DNA from: Thiogranum sp. | GTDB lineage: Bacteria > Pseudomonadota > Gammaproteobacteria > DSM-19610 | Direction of reading: 5' to 3' | Assembly: GCA_030148775.1 (NCBI GenBank) | Contig: JASBST010000003.1 | Span: 22,512-86,511, forward strand | Length of the DNA: 64,000 nt | Shown: positions 8,994 through 18,073 of the stretch, in pieces | Position numbering within the stretch: the stretch's first letter is position 1 | How the letters are laid out: the number at the start of each line of letters is the position of its first letter | Position numbers and translations under genes: made by a program | The notes under the pieces: model-generated | The model's database searches: none | What the model saw: the letters and a program-made list of their open reading frames with translations, nothing else | Told to the model about the DNA's origin: nothing

Positions 8994-9009
8994 TGGCACC
9001 CTACTTGCA
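8994..9009 (+). promoter_or_regulatory. sigma-54 (RpoN) promoter
   Basis: TGGCAC-C-CTAC-TTGCA matches the consensus TGGCACRNNNNTTGCW at all fixed positions except R; the GG and GC pairs are separated by exactly 10 bases. It lies about 90 bases ahead of the start at 9100. Sigma-54 control through the PrsK/PrsR system is known for PEP-CTERM genes. Confidence 0.7.
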
Positions 9010-9099
9010 CAGATCCAGCCTGATCCAACGCACGGTCGACGCTTGCTCGTGCTTAGCAGATCTCTGAATTTTAATAAAAAATAGAGAGTAGAGGTGCGG

Positions 9100-9663
9100 A
9101 TGTCCAGCCTGAAACGCCTACTTGCGGGCTTCGTCCCGACAATCATTATGGGCCTGCTGTTTTTGAACTCCCACGCCATCGCCTCGACACCGGACGGGGA
9201 AACCCCGGCCAATGAAGGCGTATGCGACGGCCTGAAAGGCGCGACGCCCGGTCTGTATGGCTTGTGCGTCGCCTATTGCGAAGCGCAGGACCTGGACACC
9301 TTCGATAAAGAACCCCCCAACACCAAGATTCTGGCCAACTACAACAAAAAGAAACAGGCCGGCGATCCGGACATGCCCTGCGTGAAAGTGCCCTGCCCCT
9401 GCTGGAGCGATGCCGAACTGGCTTCCATCAGTGCCGATGGTATGGCGGCCGCCTGTCCTTCCAGTACCAACAAGCTACAGCTGATCGACAACGACCCGCG
9501 CACCCATTTTGCCGAGGCAGACACCAGCACCGGACGGGAAAGGTGCCGCTACATCGACCTGAATGTGGCGCCACCGGTCATCAGGAGTCAGTCCATCGGG
9601 GCCACGCAGGCCCAGAGCTGCTTCACCGCCGTACAAGCCGCTTGTACGGCTCTGGGCTTCTAA
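9100..9663 (+). CDS. Cys-rich secreted protein of unknown function
   Basis: A 187-residue protein with an N-terminal signal peptide (about 1-27) and about eleven cysteines in the mature part, including VCDGLKG, LCVAYCEAQ, MPCVKVPCPCW and the closing CFTAVQAAC. No catalytic domain is recognised; the spacing suggests disulfide bonds in the envelope. ATG at 9100 is preferred over GTG at 9094 because GAGG lies 5 bases upstream of it. It is directly downstream of a sigma-54 promoter and upstream of a PEP-CTERM-type protein, which suggests a joint role in the exosortase-dependent outer layer. Confidence 0.7.
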   Translation: MSSLKRLLAGFVPTIIMGLLFLNSHAIASTPDGETPANEGVCDGLKGATPGLYGLCVAYCEAQDLDTFDKEPPNTKILANYNKKKQAGDPDMPCVKVPCPCWSDAELASISADGMAAACPSSTNKLQLIDNDPRTHFAEADTSTGRERCRYIDLNVAPPVIRSQSIGATQAQSCFTAVQAACTALGF

Positions 9664-9670
9664 AGCGATA

Positions 9671-9699
9671 GACATAAATCGTTTAAAGCCGACATAAAT
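9671..9699. repeat. direct repeat GACATAAAT, 20-bp spacing
   Basis: GACATAAAT occurs at 9671-9679 and 9691-9699, exactly 20 bases apart start to start (about two helical turns), in the gap ahead of the PEP-CTERM-type gene. A third copy is at 8950-8958 ahead of the partner gene. It could be a regulator-binding site on one face of the helix. Confidence 0.4.
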
Positions 9700-9727
9700 T
9701 TCAACGATCTTCTGGAGGAGGAAGGCG

Positions 9728-10282
9728 GTGATCAAATACAACAGGATTTTACAGCGTTTCGCCCTGGGCTGGATGTTAGTGTGCGGCGCGGGTGTCGCCG
9801 GTGCAGTCACAATCGTGCCGACTTACAATTATGTCATCACCGGTACCGTCCTGGCCGGCGACGAATTCGCCCCCAATGCCTACAATCTCACGGCGGGCGA
9901 CAGCATAACCGCGTCGGGCACCTTCACCGCGGATCTAACCGGTGGGACCACGGTCTCGTTCGCCAACGGCAGTGGCAACAGCATGACTATCGATTTGAAT
10001 GGCACCCCGCTTAGCGCCAGCGACGACGACGGCTTTCTCGCCGGCACGGGCCCTACGCTGACTTTCGACGCCGGCTCGGCACTGACGGATTTCGACTTCC
10101 AGGACACCGGGACGCCATCGTTCAACTCCAGCTTTCTGTTTTTCGACGACTTCGACAACCTCTTCGGCGAATGGGACAGCAATGTCTCGCTGACCGTCAT
10201 ACCGCTGCCGGCCGCGTTCTGGCTGTTCGGCTCGGGCCTGCTCGCGTTGGTTGCCGCGCTGAGAAAACCACGTAGCGCCTGA
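9728..10282 (+). CDS. VPLPA/PEP-CTERM-type sorted surface protein
   Basis: A 184-residue secreted protein: signal peptide (about 1-27), a beta-rich, Asp/Gly/Thr-rich middle and a C-terminal sorting signal. The latter reads IPLPAAFWLFGSGLLAL (about 158-174) followed by a basic tail (RKPRSA), the arrangement recognised by exosortase/archaeosortase-type sorting (VPLPA-CTERM variant). The exosortase itself is not in the window. It begins with GTG at 9728, preceded by GGAGGAGG. A strong terminator follows. Confidence 0.8.
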   Translation: MIKYNRILQRFALGWMLVCGAGVAGAVTIVPTYNYVITGTVLAGDEFAPNAYNLTAGDSITASGTFTADLTGGTTVSFANGSGNSMTIDLNGTPLSASDDDGFLAGTGPTLTFDAGSALTDFDFQDTGTPSFNSSFLFFDDFDNLFGEWDSNVSLTVIPLPAAFWLFGSGLLALVAALRKPRSA

Positions 10283-10306
10283 TCCTCTTTACTCCTAGCG
10301 TTATTG

Positions 10307-10332
10307 GCCCCCGTTCCCCGGGGGCTTGTTTT
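10307..10332 (+). terminator. intrinsic terminator after the PEP-CTERM-type gene
   Basis: The 7-bp stem GCCCCCG / CGGGGGC with a 5-base loop (10307-10325) is followed by TTGTTTTTT. It ends the plus-strand unit just before the convergent pgpA. Confidence 0.8.
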
Positions 10333-10398
10333 TTGTGGACAGTAGGAATCATGCCCCCAATGGCACAGAGCCGAACGCGACCACACTGTCGGCCACCC

Positions 10399-10884
10399 TC
10401 AGCCCCCGAGATGCGCCACCAGCGCCACCCCCGCGGCAGCCGGCAAAGCCGCCAGCAGGTCGTCCAGCATGATGCCGGCCCCGCCACCGACGCGTCGGTC
10501 GATCACACCGATGGGCCAGGGTTTCCAGATATCGAACAAACGGAAAAGGATTACACCCGTCGCCACCGCCATCCAGTGTCCACCGGCCGGAATCAGGGCG
10601 ACGAACAACCCCGCGAACTCGTCCCAGACGATCCCGGGATGGTCGTGAACCCCGAGTTTTTCCGCCGCCCTGCCGCAAATCCAGACCCCGGCAACAATGA
10701 CGATGAAGACGGCCACAAGATAGAGCGAAGTCCCCAGTAGCTCAAGCAACAGATACAGGGGCACAGCCGCCAGGGTGCCTACGGTACCCGGCGCGCGACG
10801 GGCCAGACCGGAACCGAACCCGAACGCCAGCAACAGCACCGGATCGCGCAGTACGCGGGCGGTTTCCACTTTGGCTTCAATCAC
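10399..10884 (-). CDS. pgpA: phosphatidylglycerophosphatase A
   Basis: A 161-residue inner-membrane enzyme that dephosphorylates phosphatidylglycerol phosphate. Family features visible are an early FGFGSGLARRAPGTVGTL stretch, several membrane helices, the acidic DHPGIVWDEFAGL motif (about 87-99) and FRLFDIWKPWPI. The start is GTG at 10884, overlapping the thiL stop in GTGATTGA; this coupled arrangement is the usual thiL-pgpA pair. The longer frame upstream lies inside thiL and is rejected. Confidence 0.9.
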   Translation of the reverse strand: MIEAKVETARVLRDPVLLLAFGFGSGLARRAPGTVGTLAAVPLYLLLELLGTSLYLVAVFIVIVAGVWICGRAAEKLGVHDHPGIVWDEFAGLFVALIPAGGHWMAVATGVILFRLFDIWKPWPIGVIDRRVGGGAGIMLDDLLAALPAAAGVALVAHLGG

Positions 10885-11842
10885 GCGGATCCTCCTCGCG
10901 GAAGTGATCGAACCCCCACGGCGGGGGACTCTCGCTGCGGCCATCGCCATATCGACAGCGCACGCCGGGCTCGGACTCGATGACGCCGATCTCGGTCAGC
11001 GCCAGCGACTCCCGCTGGCGCAGGGCCTGCAGCTCGGCATAACGCTCGGCGGGCACCGTGAAGCACAGTTCGTAGTCGTCGCCGCCGTGGTATTGACAGG
11101 CCAGTCGCTGCTCGTATGGCAGTTGCTGTAAGGCCGCGGAGGTCGGCAGGCGATCGGGCCACAGAGTCGCACCGCAGCCGCTGGCGCCGAGCACATGACC
11201 CAGATCGGCGAGCAGGCCGTCGGAAATATCGATCGCCGCCGCTGCGATGCCGCGCAGCGCTTGTCCCAGCGCCACCCGCGGTTGCGGACGATTTAGCCGC
11301 TGCAACAGTTCCGGGTCAGCCGCTGCGCCATGCTGCAGCTGCCGCAGGGCGCAAGCCGCGTCGCCGAGGCTGCCGCTGACCAGCAGTGCCTGCTCCGGGG
11401 CGGCCGCATCCCGGCGCAACGCAGCGCCCGCCGGCAGGTGACCCTGCACCTGTACCGTCACCGACAAAGGTCCACGGGTGGTATCGCCGCCGACCAGCGA
11501 CACCCGATGAGTCTCGGCCAGCTGATAGAAGCCCTCGGCAAAATCCCGCAACCAGTCATCCTCCACCGTCGGCAGCGTGAGCGCGAGTGTCGCCCAGGTC
11601 GGGGTCGCCCCCATCGCGGCGAGGTCACTCAAATTGACGGCCAGCGCTTTCCAACCGATATCGAAAGCCGCGGCGGTCTCGGGAAAGTGCCGGCCGGCCA
11701 CCAGCGTATCCACCGCGACCACCAATTGCCGGCCGGCCGGCAGGTTCAATACCGCGGCATCGTCCCCCACCCCCAGCACCACATCGTCGCCCAAGGCCGG
11801 CCGGCTGAAGTAGCGCTCGATAATGTCGAATTCGGACGCCAC
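10877..11842 (-). CDS. thiL: thiamine-monophosphate kinase
   Basis: A 321-residue enzyme that phosphorylates thiamine monophosphate to the active diphosphate. It has the AIRS-type fold: N-terminal EFDIIERYF, the Mg/ATP-binding GVGDDAAVL (about 25-33), VDTLVAGRHF, VNLSDLAAMGATP (about 68-80) and DISDGLLADLGH in the second half. Start GTG at 11842, just after the YaiI-family gene. Placement after nusB and before pgpA is conserved in gammaproteobacteria. Confidence 0.92.
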   Translation of the reverse strand: MASEFDIIERYFSRPALGDDVVLGVGDDAAVLNLPAGRQLVVAVDTLVAGRHFPETAAAFDIGWKALAVNLSDLAAMGATPTWATLALTLPTVEDDWLRDFAEGFYQLAETHRVSLVGGDTTRGPLSVTVQVQGHLPAGAALRRDAAAPEQALLVSGSLGDAACALRQLQHGAAADPELLQRLNRPQPRVALGQALRGIAAAAIDISDGLLADLGHVLGASGCGATLWPDRLPTSAALQQLPYEQRLACQYHGGDDYELCFTVPAERYAELQALRQRESLALTEIGVIESEPGVRCRYGDGRSESPPPWGFDHFREEDPRD

Positions 11843-11849
11843 GCCGGCT

Positions 11850-12305
11850 TCAATCCTGCCGCCGTCGTCGCGTCAACCAGCGGTCAAGCTGGTTGGCGAA
11901 GGCCTGGCGATCGGCCGGTTTCAGTTGCGCCGGCCCGCCGGTCTGCACGCCACTGCCGCGCAGCTCGTCCATAAAGTCGCGCAGAGTGAGCCGTTCGCGG
12001 ATATTGTTGCTGTCGTAAAGCTCGCCGCGCGGGCTGAGCGCCAGCGCGCCCTTGTCGATGACCTGGGCGGCCAGAGGGATATCGGCGGTAATGATCAGAT
12101 CGCCGCTGAGCGCGTGCTCGACAATGTAATCGTCGGCCTCGTCAAAGCCACGGCGCACCTGAACGTTACGAATATAGGCTGACGACGGCACGCGAATCTG
12201 CTGATTGGCGACCAGGGTGGTGGCGACACCCGCGCGATCGGCGGCACGGAACACAATGTCCTTGATGACATTGGGGCAGGCGTCGGCGTCGACCCAGATG
12301 TTCAT
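11850..12305 (-). CDS. YaiI/YqxD family protein (DUF188)
   Basis: A 151-residue protein of the UPF0178 family, whose PIN-like acidic residues are visible: [16 protein letters not shown] at the start and [18 protein letters not shown] in the middle. The biochemical function is not established; a nuclease-like fold is suggested. The stop codon of nusB directly abuts its ATG (TAAATG), so it is cotranscribed in the nusB-thiL unit. Confidence 0.85.
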   Translation of the reverse strand: MNIWVDADACPNVIKDIVFRAADRAGVATTLVANQQIRVPSSAYIRNVQVRRGFDEADDYIVEHALSGDLIITADIPLAAQVIDKGALALSPRGELYDSNNIRERLTLRDFMDELRGSGVQTGGPAQLKPADRQAFANQLDRWLTRRRRQD

Positions 12306-12779
12306 TTATTTTTTCAGCAGCCCGCTGCCGCCCTGCCCGCGCGGGTGCTCCACGGCGCGCAACTGCCGCGCGGCCTGGTCGAGCACGCCGTTGATGTACT
12401 TGTGCGCCTGCTCGGCGCCAAACTTCTTCGTCAGGTTAACCGCTTCGTTGATAACGATCCGGTAGGGGATGTCGATGCGCGCCAGCAGTTCGTAACTGGC
12501 CATGCGCAGTACCGCGCGTTCGACTGGGTCGAGCTCGTTGACCGGCCGGTCGAGGTAGGGGACGAAAGACTGTTCGACTTCATCCAGGCGCGCCGGCACC
12601 TGGTGCAACAGCTCGTGAAAGTAATCCTTATCGGCCTTACTGAAATCCTCGTCTTCGAGAAACTGCACTTCGATCGCCGCCAGGTCGTTGCCCGAGAGAT
12701 CCCACTGATACAAAGCCTGCATGGCCAGGCGGCGCGCGCGGGTGCGCAGGGCAGCGTGCATTTTATCCGCGGCGGGCAC
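12306..12779 (-). CDS. nusB: transcription antitermination factor NusB
   Basis: A 157-residue all-helical RNA-binding protein that, with NusE, NusA and NusG, supports antitermination of rRNA transcription. Typical sequence includes RTRARRLAMQALYQWDL at the start and IDIPYRIVINEAVNLTKKFG with YINGVLD near the end. GTG at 12779 is chosen because AAGG stands 6 bases upstream; ATG at 12761 is the alternative. It follows ribH, the standard order. Confidence 0.92.
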   Translation of the reverse strand: MPAADKMHAALRTRARRLAMQALYQWDLSGNDLAAIEVQFLEDEDFSKADKDYFHELLHQVPARLDEVEQSFVPYLDRPVNELDPVERAVLRMASYELLARIDIPYRIVINEAVNLTKKFGAEQAHKYINGVLDQAARQLRAVEHPRGQGGSGLLKK

Positions 12780-12787
12780 GAAACGCC

Positions 12788-13264
12788 TTACTTGCCGATT
12801 TCGCGCAGCAGGTTGATCATCTCGATCGCCGACATGGCCGCCTCGGCGCCTTTGTTGCCGGCCTTAGTGCCGGCGCGCTCGATCGCCTGTTCGATGCTGT
12901 CGACGGTAAGCACACCGAAAGCGATCGGAATATCGTGCTGCAGCGAAACCTGCGACAGACCCTTGGTGCATTCCCCGGCGACATACTCGAAGTGCGGCGT
13001 ACCGCCGCGGATCACCGCGCCCAGTGCGATAATGGCCTCGTAGCGCTGACTGGCGGCCAGGCGCTTGGCGGCGATGGGCATTTCATAGGCCCCTGGAACG
13101 CGCACAATCTGCAGTTCGCGTTCTTCCACGCCGTGACGCCTGAGGGTGTCGATGGCTCCGGCGAGCAGGCTCTCCACCACAAAGCTGTTGAAACGCGAGA
13201 CCAGCAGAGCGATGCGCGCACCGCGCAGAGTCAGCTGAGCTTCGAGAGTCGGTATACCGTTCAT
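12788..13264 (-). CDS. ribH: 6,7-dimethyl-8-ribityllumazine synthase
   Basis: A 158-residue enzyme for the penultimate step of riboflavin synthesis, joining the ribityl-aminopyrimidine with dihydroxybutanone phosphate. Family motifs are [29 protein letters not shown] (about 55-68), [16 protein letters not shown] (about 80-95) and [22 protein letters not shown] lies 8 bases before the ATG. It sits between ribBA and nusB. Confidence 0.95.
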   Translation of the reverse strand: MNGIPTLEAQLTLRGARIALLVSRFNSFVVESLLAGAIDTLRRHGVEERELQIVRVPGAYEMPIAAKRLAASQRYEAIIALGAVIRGGTPHFEYVAGECTKGLSQVSLQHDIPIAFGVLTVDSIEQAIERAGTKAGNKGAEAAMSAIEMINLLREIGK

Positions 13265-13276
13265 TCTCTGTTCTCC

Positions 13277-14401
13277 TTAGGCAGGCGGATCGCCGCCGTC
13301 GATATAGTCGACCACTTCCAGGCCGAAACCGGACAGGCCGTGTACCACCATGGGCGCACTTAACACGTGCATGCGGCGCACCCCCAGATCGGTCAGTATC
13401 TGCGCGCCGATGCCATGGGTGCGCAACTCGTGACGCTCTTCGCGCGGCACCGCCCGGCCGCTTTTCTCGTACTCGTTGTAACACTGGATACGCTGCACCA
13501 GTTCGCGCGGCGATTCCTGACCGCCCAGCACCACCAGCACGCCCGAACCATGATCGGCGATGCGCTGCATGGCATCGCGCAACGGCCAGCCGGTGTCGCT
13601 CATCTGTGCGCCGAACAGGTCGCCCAGCGTTTTCTGCACGTGCACCCGCACCAGCGTCGGCTCGGTCGCGCTGATCCGGCCTTTGACCAGCGCCAGGTGC
13701 AGGCCCTTGTTGACGATGTCCTGGTAAGCGTAAAGGTGGAACTCACCCTGTTCGGTGGCCAGCGCGCAATCGGCCACCCGCTCGACGCTCTTTTCGTTGG
13801 CGATGCGGTAGTGGATCAGATCGGCGATGGTGCCGACCTTGAGGCCGTGCTCGGCGGCGAAGCGCTCCAGATCCGGTCGTCGCGCCATGCTGCCGTCCTC
13901 GTTGAGGATCTCGACGATCACCGCGGCCGGCTCCAGACCGGCGAGTCGCGCCAGATCGCAGCCCGCCTCGGTATGGCCGGCGCGTGTCAGCACACCGCCG
14001 GGGCGCGCCATCAGGGGGAAAATATGCCCGGGCTGCACCAGGTCCTGCGCGCGCGCGTCGGGCTCGACCGCCGTGCGCACGGTGTGGGCGCGGTCATAGG
14101 CCGATATCCCGGTCGTCACGCCTTCGGCCGCTTCGATCGACAGGGTGAAATTGGTCGAGTGCTGATCCTGGTTGCTGTTGACCATCAGTGGCAGGGACAG
14201 CTGCTGACAGCGCTCGCGCGTCAGGGTCAGGCAGATCAGACCGCGTCCGTAGCGGGCCATGAAATTGATATCCTCGGGGCGCACCTTGGAGGCGGCCATG
14301 ATCAGGTCGCCCTCGTTCTCGCGATCTTCGTCATCCATGATAATGACCATTTTGCCGTCGCGAATGTCGCCGATGATCTCTTCGATACTGTTGAGTTGCA
14401 T
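13277..14401 (-). CDS. ribBA: dihydroxybutanone-phosphate synthase fused to a degenerate cyclohydrolase II domain
   Basis: A 374-residue protein. Residues 1-200 are a full DHBP synthase: [19 protein letters not shown] (metal/substrate acids), [13 protein letters not shown], and [16 protein letters not shown]. Residues about 210-374 follow the GTP cyclohydrolase II fold ([14 protein letters not shown]), but the three zinc-binding cysteines of that enzyme are missing: the segment after VRVH carries no Cys. So it should make dihydroxybutanone phosphate from ribulose 5-phosphate, while GTP cyclohydrolase II activity would have to come from another gene. Part of the rib operon. Confidence 0.88.
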   Translation of the reverse strand: MQLNSIEEIIGDIRDGKMVIIMDDEDRENEGDLIMAASKVRPEDINFMARYGRGLICLTLTRERCQQLSLPLMVNSNQDQHSTNFTLSIEAAEGVTTGISAYDRAHTVRTAVEPDARAQDLVQPGHIFPLMARPGGVLTRAGHTEAGCDLARLAGLEPAAVIVEILNEDGSMARRPDLERFAAEHGLKVGTIADLIHYRIANEKSVERVADCALATEQGEFHLYAYQDIVNKGLHLALVKGRISATEPTLVRVHVQKTLGDLFGAQMSDTGWPLRDAMQRIADHGSGVLVVLGGQESPRELVQRIQCYNEYEKSGRAVPREERHELRTHGIGAQILTDLGVRRMHVLSAPMVVHGLSGFGLEVVDYIDGGDPPA

Positions 14402-14408
14402 ACTTGAA

Positions 14409-15080
14409 TCAGTCCGTACCGCGGACGAATCCGCAGCGTTGCAATAGGTCCCGGGTGACGCCGTCGCCGTCGCCGGGGCGCGCGGCCGCCTCGCCGAGCA
14501 GCAGTCGCTCCAGATAGCGGGCGATTATATCCACTTCCAGGTTGCAGCGTCGGCCGGGGCGGAATTCGCCCAGGGTGGTTTCGCGCAGCGTATGCGGCAC
14601 GATGTTGAGCTCGAACTCGGCGCCGTCGACAAGATTGACCGTCAGGCTGACGCCGTCGACGCACACCGAGCCCTTGGCCGCGATATAGCGCTCCAGAGCG
14701 TCGGGCGCGCGCAGCCGCAGGCGCCGCGAGCGCCCGTCGTCGCGCACCGAGAACACCTGGCCGAGCCCGTCCACATGGCCGCTGACCAGATGTCCGCCCA
14801 GCGGCGTGGCGGGCGTCAGCGCGGTTTCCAGATTCACCCGGTCACCGACCTGCAGAGCGCCGACGGCGCACACCGCCAGCGTCTCGGCCGAAACGTCCGC
14901 CCAATAACCGTCACCCGGCAGATCCACCACGGTGAGACAGACACCGCTGGTGGCGATACTGTCGCCGAGGCGCACACCGCCCAGCTCCAGCTTGCCGGTG
15001 CGCACACGCAAGCGCAGATCGTCGCCCTGGCGCTCCAGGGCGGCCACCTCGCCAACCGCTTGTATGATTCCGGTAAACAT
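14409..15080 (-). CDS. ribE: riboflavin synthase (alpha chain)
   Basis: A 223-residue enzyme that dismutates two lumazines into riboflavin. It shows the two tandem lumazine-binding repeats: MFTGIIQAVGEV opens the first, with GDSIATSGVCLTV; the second repeats the pattern with GSVCVDGVSLTVN. Start ATG follows the ribD stop by 12 bases. Normal length for the family. Confidence 0.94.
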   Translation of the reverse strand: MFTGIIQAVGEVAALERQGDDLRLRVRTGKLELGGVRLGDSIATSGVCLTVVDLPGDGYWADVSAETLAVCAVGALQVGDRVNLETALTPATPLGGHLVSGHVDGLGQVFSVRDDGRSRRLRLRAPDALERYIAAKGSVCVDGVSLTVNLVDGAEFELNIVPHTLRETTLGEFRPGRRCNLEVDIIARYLERLLLGEAAARPGDGDGVTRDLLQRCGFVRGTD

Positions 15081-15092
15081 GCGTCCGCCGTA

Positions 15093-16214
15093 TCAGTCCG
15101 TTGCGGGCCGGATTTTAGGGCGAACGGTGATCCGCAGATCCTCGCCCACCTGCCGAATGTCCAGCCATTCCAGCTCGATTCTGTCGCTCATCTGTTCAAG
15201 CCCGGGCAATATGAGCAGGCCGCGCGCCGTATCGCCCATCAAATGTGGCGCCAGATAGAGCACCAACTCGTCCACCAGACCGCAGCCCACAAACGCACCG
15301 GCGAGGGTTGCGCCACACTCCAGCAGCACGTCGTTGATCTCGCGCTCCGCCAGCAATTCGAGCACCGCCAACGGGTCCAGGCGCCCATTGGCGGCGCAAG
15401 GCGCCAGCGCCACTTCGGCGCCCGCCGCCAGCAGCGGGCGCCAGGCGGCCTGGTCGTCCCTGGCGGTCAAGACCAGTTTGCCGCCGGGCAGCGTGACAAA
15501 ATTGGCCGAAGCCGGCAGACGCAGCTGCGAGTCGAGCACCACGCGCAGCGGCTGGCGCACCGGCTCGACGCCGTTGAGCTGACCGGCGTCCAGGCGCACA
15601 TTCATCGACGGGTTATCGGCCAGCACCGTACCCACACCGGTGACGATCGCGGAGCTGCGCGCGCGCAGGTGCTGCACGTCCTGGCGCGCCGCGGCAGCGC
15701 TGATCCAACGGCTTTCGCCCGAGGCCATGGCGGTGCGCACGTCAAGACTGGCGGCCAGCTTCAGCCGCACCCAGGGCCGGCCGCGGCGGCGCCGCGACAA
15801 ATAACCGCTGTTGAGCTGTTCGGCCTGCGTCGCCAACAGGCCGGATTCGACCGCGATACCGGCCTCCCGCAAGCGCTGCAAGCCGCGGCCGGCGACTTCG
15901 GGATTGGGGTCCAACGAGGCGGCCAGCACGCGTTTGACCCCGGCCGCGATCAAGGCGTCGGCGCAAGGCGGGGTGCGTCCCCGATGGCTGCAGGGCTCCA
16001 AGGTGACATACACGTCCGCCCCGCGCGCGCGCGCGCCGGCCTCGCGCAAGGCATACACTTCAGCGTGCGGCTCGCCGGCGCGCTGGTGCCAGCCGCGGCC
16101 GACGATTTCGCCCTGCTGCACAATGACGCAACCCACGTTCGGGTTCGGGTGGGTGCTATAGCGTCCCCGCGCCGCAAGACGGATGGCCTCGGCCATGTAA
16201 TCGCGCGCGCTCAA
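15093..16214 (-). CDS. ribD: bifunctional pyrimidine deaminase/reductase RibD
   Basis: A 373-residue enzyme with an N-terminal zinc deaminase (HAEVYAL near 50 and PCSHRGRTPPC near 73-83) and a C-terminal NADPH-dependent reductase (about 150-365). It carries out steps two and three of riboflavin synthesis. The likely start is TTG at 16214, because the family's N-terminus (MSARDYMAEAIRLA) then fits; ATG at 16196 is the alternative. It starts 3 bases after the nrdR stop. Confidence 0.92.
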   Translation of the reverse strand: MSARDYMAEAIRLAARGRYSTHPNPNVGCVIVQQGEIVGRGWHQRAGEPHAEVYALREAGARARGADVYVTLEPCSHRGRTPPCADALIAAGVKRVLAASLDPNPEVAGRGLQRLREAGIAVESGLLATQAEQLNSGYLSRRRRGRPWVRLKLAASLDVRTAMASGESRWISAAAARQDVQHLRARSSAIVTGVGTVLADNPSMNVRLDAGQLNGVEPVRQPLRVVLDSQLRLPASANFVTLPGGKLVLTARDDQAAWRPLLAAGAEVALAPCAANGRLDPLAVLELLAEREINDVLLECGATLAGAFVGCGLVDELVLYLAPHLMGDTARGLLILPGLEQMSDRIELEWLDIRQVGEDLRITVRPKIRPATD

Positions 16215-16217
16215 AAC

Positions 16218-16730
16218 TCAGTGGTCTTCGCCTTCGCCGGGCAGCAGCGGCATCTGATCGCGCCGCTCCTCGGGCGTCGGCCCCTGCTGCAGGCGTTCGA
16301 TTTCGTCGCGGAATTCGCTGACGTCCTGGAAACTGCGGTAAACCGAGGCAAAGCGCACATAGGCCACCTGATCGAGACCGCGCAGCTCCTGCATCACCCA
16401 CTCGCCCAATTGTCGCGAGGCGATTTCGCGTTCGCCGCAGGACTGCAGCCGATGCTGGATGTGCGCGATGGCGGCATCGACGCTCTCGGTGTTCACCGGG
16501 CGCTTCTCCAGCGCGCGCAGAATTCCGGTGAGCAGTTTCTCTTCGTTGAACGGCTCGCGCGTACCGTCGGTCTTGACAATGCGCGGCATCAGCAGCTCGG
16601 CGGCCTCGTAAGTGGTGAAGCGATCGCCGCACTCGATGCACTCGCGCCGGCGGCGCACCTGGGCGCCCTCGCCCGCCAGCCGCGAATCGATAACCTTGGT
16701 ATCCATACAACCGCAGAAAGGACAGCGCAT
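16218..16730 (-). CDS. nrdR: ribonucleotide reductase repressor NrdR
   Basis: A 170-residue repressor with an N-terminal zinc ribbon (MRCPFC ... [10 protein letters not shown]) and an ATP-cone domain (about 48-140, with [19 protein letters not shown]). It senses ATP/dATP and represses ribonucleotide reductase genes. Located between glyA and ribD, a common gammaproteobacterial order. Confidence 0.95.
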   Translation of the reverse strand: MRCPFCGCMDTKVIDSRLAGEGAQVRRRRECIECGDRFTTYEAAELLMPRIVKTDGTREPFNEEKLLTGILRALEKRPVNTESVDAAIAHIQHRLQSCGEREIASRQLGEWVMQELRGLDQVAYVRFASVYRSFQDVSEFRDEIERLQQGPTPEERRDQMPLLPGEGEDH

Positions 16731-16770
16731 CGGTAATCGGTCTCCTTCCTGTCAGCGAATGGGCGTGGGC

Positions 16771-18024
16771 TCAGGCGTACACCGGGAAGCGCTGACAGAT
16801 CTCCAGCACCTCGGCGCGCACCCGCTCGATGGTGGCCTGGTTTTCGACGTCATCCATCACATCGCACATCCAGCCCGCCAGTTGCCTGACTTCGGCTTCG
16901 CCGAAACCGCGCGTGGTCACTGCCGGCGTACCGAGCCGGATGCCACTGGTCACGAACGGCGACTGCGGATCGTTGGGCACGGCGTTCTTGTTGACGGTGA
17001 TGTTGGCCGCGCCCAGCGCCGCGTCAGCCTGCTTGCCGGTAATACCCTTGTCGATCAGATCGAGCAGGAACAGATGGTCGTCGGTACCGCCGGAAACGAC
17101 TTTGTAGCCGCGCTCCATGAACACCGCGGCCATGGCGCGCGCATTGGCCAGCACCCGGCCCTGGTAATCCTTGAATTCGGGCAGCAGCGCCTCTTTGAAG
17201 GCCACCGCCTTGGCCGCGATGACATGCATCAGCGGACCGCCCTGGGTGCCGGGAAACACCAGCGAATTGAATTTTTTCTCCAGCTCCGGGTTGCTCTTGC
17301 ACAGAATCAGACCGCCGCGCGGACCGCGCAGGGTTTTGTGCGTCGTAGTGGTGACCACATCGGCGATGGGCACCGGGTTGGGATAGTGACCGGTGGCGAT
17401 CAGTCCGGCCACATGCGCCATGTCGACGAACAAATAGGCGCCGACGGCGTCAGCGATAGCGCGGCAGCGCTCCCAGTCGACCACTCGCGAATAGGCGGAA
17501 AATCCCGCCACCAGCATTTTCGGTTTGTGCTCCCGCGCCAGCGCTTCCATCTGCTCATAGTCGATTTCGCCGCTTTGCGCGTCCAGGCCGTATTGCACCG
17601 CCTGGTAGATCTTGCCGGAGAAATTCACCTTGGAACCGTGGGTGAGATGCCCGCCATCGGCCAAGCTCATGCCGAGCACGGTATCGCCCGGCTGACACAA
17701 GGCCATGTAAACCGCGGCGTTGGCCTGCGAGCCGGAGTGCGGCTGCACGTTGGCGTAATCAGCGCCGAACAGCTGTTTGGCGCGATCGATGGCCAGCTGC
17801 TCGGCGACATCGACATGCTCGCAGCCGCCGTAATAGCGCTTGCCCGGATAGCCTTCCGCATATTTATTAGTCAAAACAGAACCTTGCGCCTCAAGCACGC
17901 GCGGGCTGGCATAGTTTTCCGAAGCAATCAGCTCAATATGCTGCTCCTGGCGCTGTTTTTCTGCGTCGATGGCCGCGGCGAGTTCGTCGTCGAAGCCGGC
18001 GATAGTCATATCTTTACTGAACAT
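16771..18024 (-). CDS. glyA: serine hydroxymethyltransferase
   Basis: A 417-residue PLP enzyme that interconverts serine and glycine with tetrahydrofolate. The PLP lysine lies in [24 protein letters not shown] and [11 protein letters not shown] are also typical. The start at 18024 gives the usual family length and [13 protein letters not shown]-terminus; the longer frame runs into the neighbour. It begins 49 bases after the deacetylase gene, so the two may share a transcript. Confidence 0.96.
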   Translation of the reverse strand: MFSKDMTIAGFDDELAAAIDAEKQRQEQHIELIASENYASPRVLEAQGSVLTNKYAEGYPGKRYYGGCEHVDVAEQLAIDRAKQLFGADYANVQPHSGSQANAAVYMALCQPGDTVLGMSLADGGHLTHGSKVNFSGKIYQAVQYGLDAQSGEIDYEQMEALAREHKPKMLVAGFSAYSRVVDWERCRAIADAVGAYLFVDMAHVAGLIATGHYPNPVPIADVVTTTTHKTLRGPRGGLILCKSNPELEKKFNSLVFPGTQGGPLMHVIAAKAVAFKEALLPEFKDYQGRVLANARAMAAVFMERGYKVVSGGTDDHLFLLDLIDKGITGKQADAALGAANITVNKNAVPNDPQSPFVTSGIRLGTPAVTTRGFGEAEVRQLAGWMCDVMDDVENQATIERVRAEVLEICQRFPVYA

Positions 18025-18073
18025 GCCGTCGGATCCTGGATGTGTTGCTGAAAAGAGCGGAATGATACTGGAT

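Larger units (their letters stand above)
8815..9099. other. regulatory intergenic region ahead of the PEP-CTERM-type genes
   Basis: No gene is seen in these 285 bases. The region carries a sigma-54 promoter (8994-9009), an inverted repeat (8901-8914) and one copy of GACATAAAT (8950-8958) that recurs twice in the next intergenic gap. Confidence 0.6.

Noticed and set aside
9094..9099. GTG at 9094 as start of the Cys-rich secreted protein
   Set aside because: ATG at 9100 has better spacing to GAGG and still gives a full signal peptide.
12306..16214. FMN riboswitch for the riboflavin genes
   Set aside because: Genes from ribD to nusB are separated by only a few bases, leaving no room for a riboswitch inside the cluster, and none was recognised upstream of nrdR or glyA.
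14592..16736. 714-residue plus-strand frame opposite the rib genes
   Set aside because: It is the high-GC antisense shadow of ribE, ribD and nrdR; its sequence is rich in His, Gln and Arg and matches no family. The same holds for long frames opposite xfp, purL, phoD, soxB and others.
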